A stretch of 64,000 nucleotides of DNA, taken from positions 124,001 through 188,000 of the forward strand of contig LFKV01000001.1 in assembly GCA_001189345.1 (NCBI GenBank), given 5' to 3'. The translations under genes and the position numbers were made by a program. This DNA comes from Candidatus Paraburkholderia kirkii. Lineage in GTDB: Bacteria > Pseudomonadota > Gammaproteobacteria > Burkholderiales > Burkholderiaceae. The notes beneath the pieces were generated by a model. That model saw only the letters and a program-made list of their open reading frames with translations, did not search any database and was not told where the DNA came from. Positions 63,258-64,000 of the stretch are shown one piece after another (position 1 is the stretch's first letter; every line of letters begins with the position of its first letter).

Positions 63258-64000
63258 CTACATCGACGGCGCGATCACCACGGTCGCCGTCGTGCCCGCG
63301 CTCAGCAGCACGCCGTCCGGCACCTGGTCGATATGCACCCGCACCGGCACGCGCTGCGCGAGCCGCACCCAGTTGAACGTCGGGTTCACGTCCGCGAGCA
63401 GCTCGCGACTTTGCGGATTGTCGCGGTCATAGATGCCGCGCGAAATGCTCTTCACGTGCCCCTTCAGCTCGCCGCCGCTCATCAGCCGGATCAACGCCTT
63501 GTCGCCCACGCGCACGTGCGGCAGCTTGGTTTCCTCGAAGTAGCCGTACACCCAGAACGAGTGACTGTCGACGATCGCGAGCTTGGCCGCGCCCGCCGTC
63601 GCGTAGTCGCCGCGAAACACGTTCAGGTTGGTCACGTAGCCGTCCACCGGCGAGTACACCTTCGTGCGCTCGAGGTTGAGCTTCGCGGCATCGAGTGCCG
63701 CCTGCGCCTGCTGCAGCTACGCATCTGCGGTCGATGCGGTCTGCATCGCGTTCTCGCGCGCTTCCTTCGACACGACGAGACTGTCCATGTCGGCGCGCCG
63801 CGCGGCGTCCGCGCGACGCATGCGCAGCTCGGCCGCGCGCGCCGCGACGTTTGCCTGCGCCTGCTCGATCGCGATCCGATAGTGTGACGGATCGATTTCC
63901 ATCAGCAGGTCGCCCTTCTTCACGAGCTGATTGTCGCGCACCGGCAACTGCACGACCGCGCCCGAGACGTCCGGCGCCACGTTGACGACGTCCGTGTGCA
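63258..64000 (-). pseudogene. HlyD/AaeA-type membrane-fusion protein, nonsense codon; 5' end outside the window
   Basis: The periplasmic adaptor of a tripartite efflux pump. The visible frame runs from DVVNVAPDVSGAVVQLPVRD and KGDLLMEIDPSHYRIAIEQA (lipoyl/hairpin part) to a TAG at plus-strand 63717-63719, where Gln is expected. It then continues in the same frame with LERTKVYSPVDGYVTNLNVF, SFWVYGYFEETKLPHVRVGD and VPDGVLLSAGTTATVVI. It ends at 63258. Apart from the single stop it is well preserved. The N-terminal membrane anchor lies beyond the window edge. Confidence 0.8.

Overview
The window is high-GC DNA whose gene order (surE-pcm-nlpD-rpoS; ndk-rlmN-rodZ-ispG-hisS-yfgM-bamB-der-hfq-hflX-hflKC-hisZ; purA-PRT-kup) is that of the Burkholderia/Paraburkholderia/Caballeronia group. 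About half of the protein genes carry frameshifts, stop codons, deletions or insertion-sequence (IS) damage, while the genes expected to be essential are clean. This is the pattern of an eroding, probably host-restricted genome, as reported for obligate Burkholderia-type symbionts. The lineage is inferred from gene content, not measured.

Layout. 0-3.9 kb: a decayed NMT1-type ABC transporter and a frameshifted quinone-oxidoreductase-like gene. 4-11 kb: the surE-pcm-nlpD-rpoS stress block, a 3'-5' exonuclease, rlmD and a BAX-inhibitor-1 membrane protein. 11.2-26.3 kb: a long mostly intact housekeeping run (ndk to hisZ) in which only hflK and hflC are destroyed. 26.4-33.6 kb: two identical-length IS630 copies in opposite orientation bracket tex'-kup-PRT-purA. 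The segment appears inverted relative to the ancestral hisZ-purA-PRT-kup order. 33.6-44 kb: a small unknown gene, waaC, a frnE-like dithiol oxidoreductase and an OsmC gene survive among many pseudogenes. These pseudogenes include a HEPN-protein/partner pair and a dead sugar-acid catabolism cluster (LysR, FAH, SDR, MFS). 45.2-53.1 kb: a graveyard of nested mobile elements (DUF6431/DDE element, two large serine recombinases, IS21, IS630 and IS5 fragments). 53.1-60.3 kb: a basic-amino-acid (histidine/arginine) ABC transporter and arginine succinyltransferase (AST) catabolic locus. There hisP, astC and the binding protein are intact but hisM, the AraC regulator and both astA genes are broken, and astD-astB have been deleted. 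60.4-64 kb: a small membrane protein and a dead MFS/LysR/HlyD efflux locus.

How it fits together. Translation, isoprenoid, outer-membrane assembly, purine, histidine and LPS-core functions are kept. Nutrient scavenging, amino-acid and sugar-acid catabolism, efflux, c-di-GMP response and FtsH modulation (HflKC) are being lost. Nearly all nonsense changes are explainable as G:C to A:T changes (TGG to TGA/TAG, CAG to TAG). Many frameshifts are single-base events. No tRNA, rRNA or CRISPR array was recognised.
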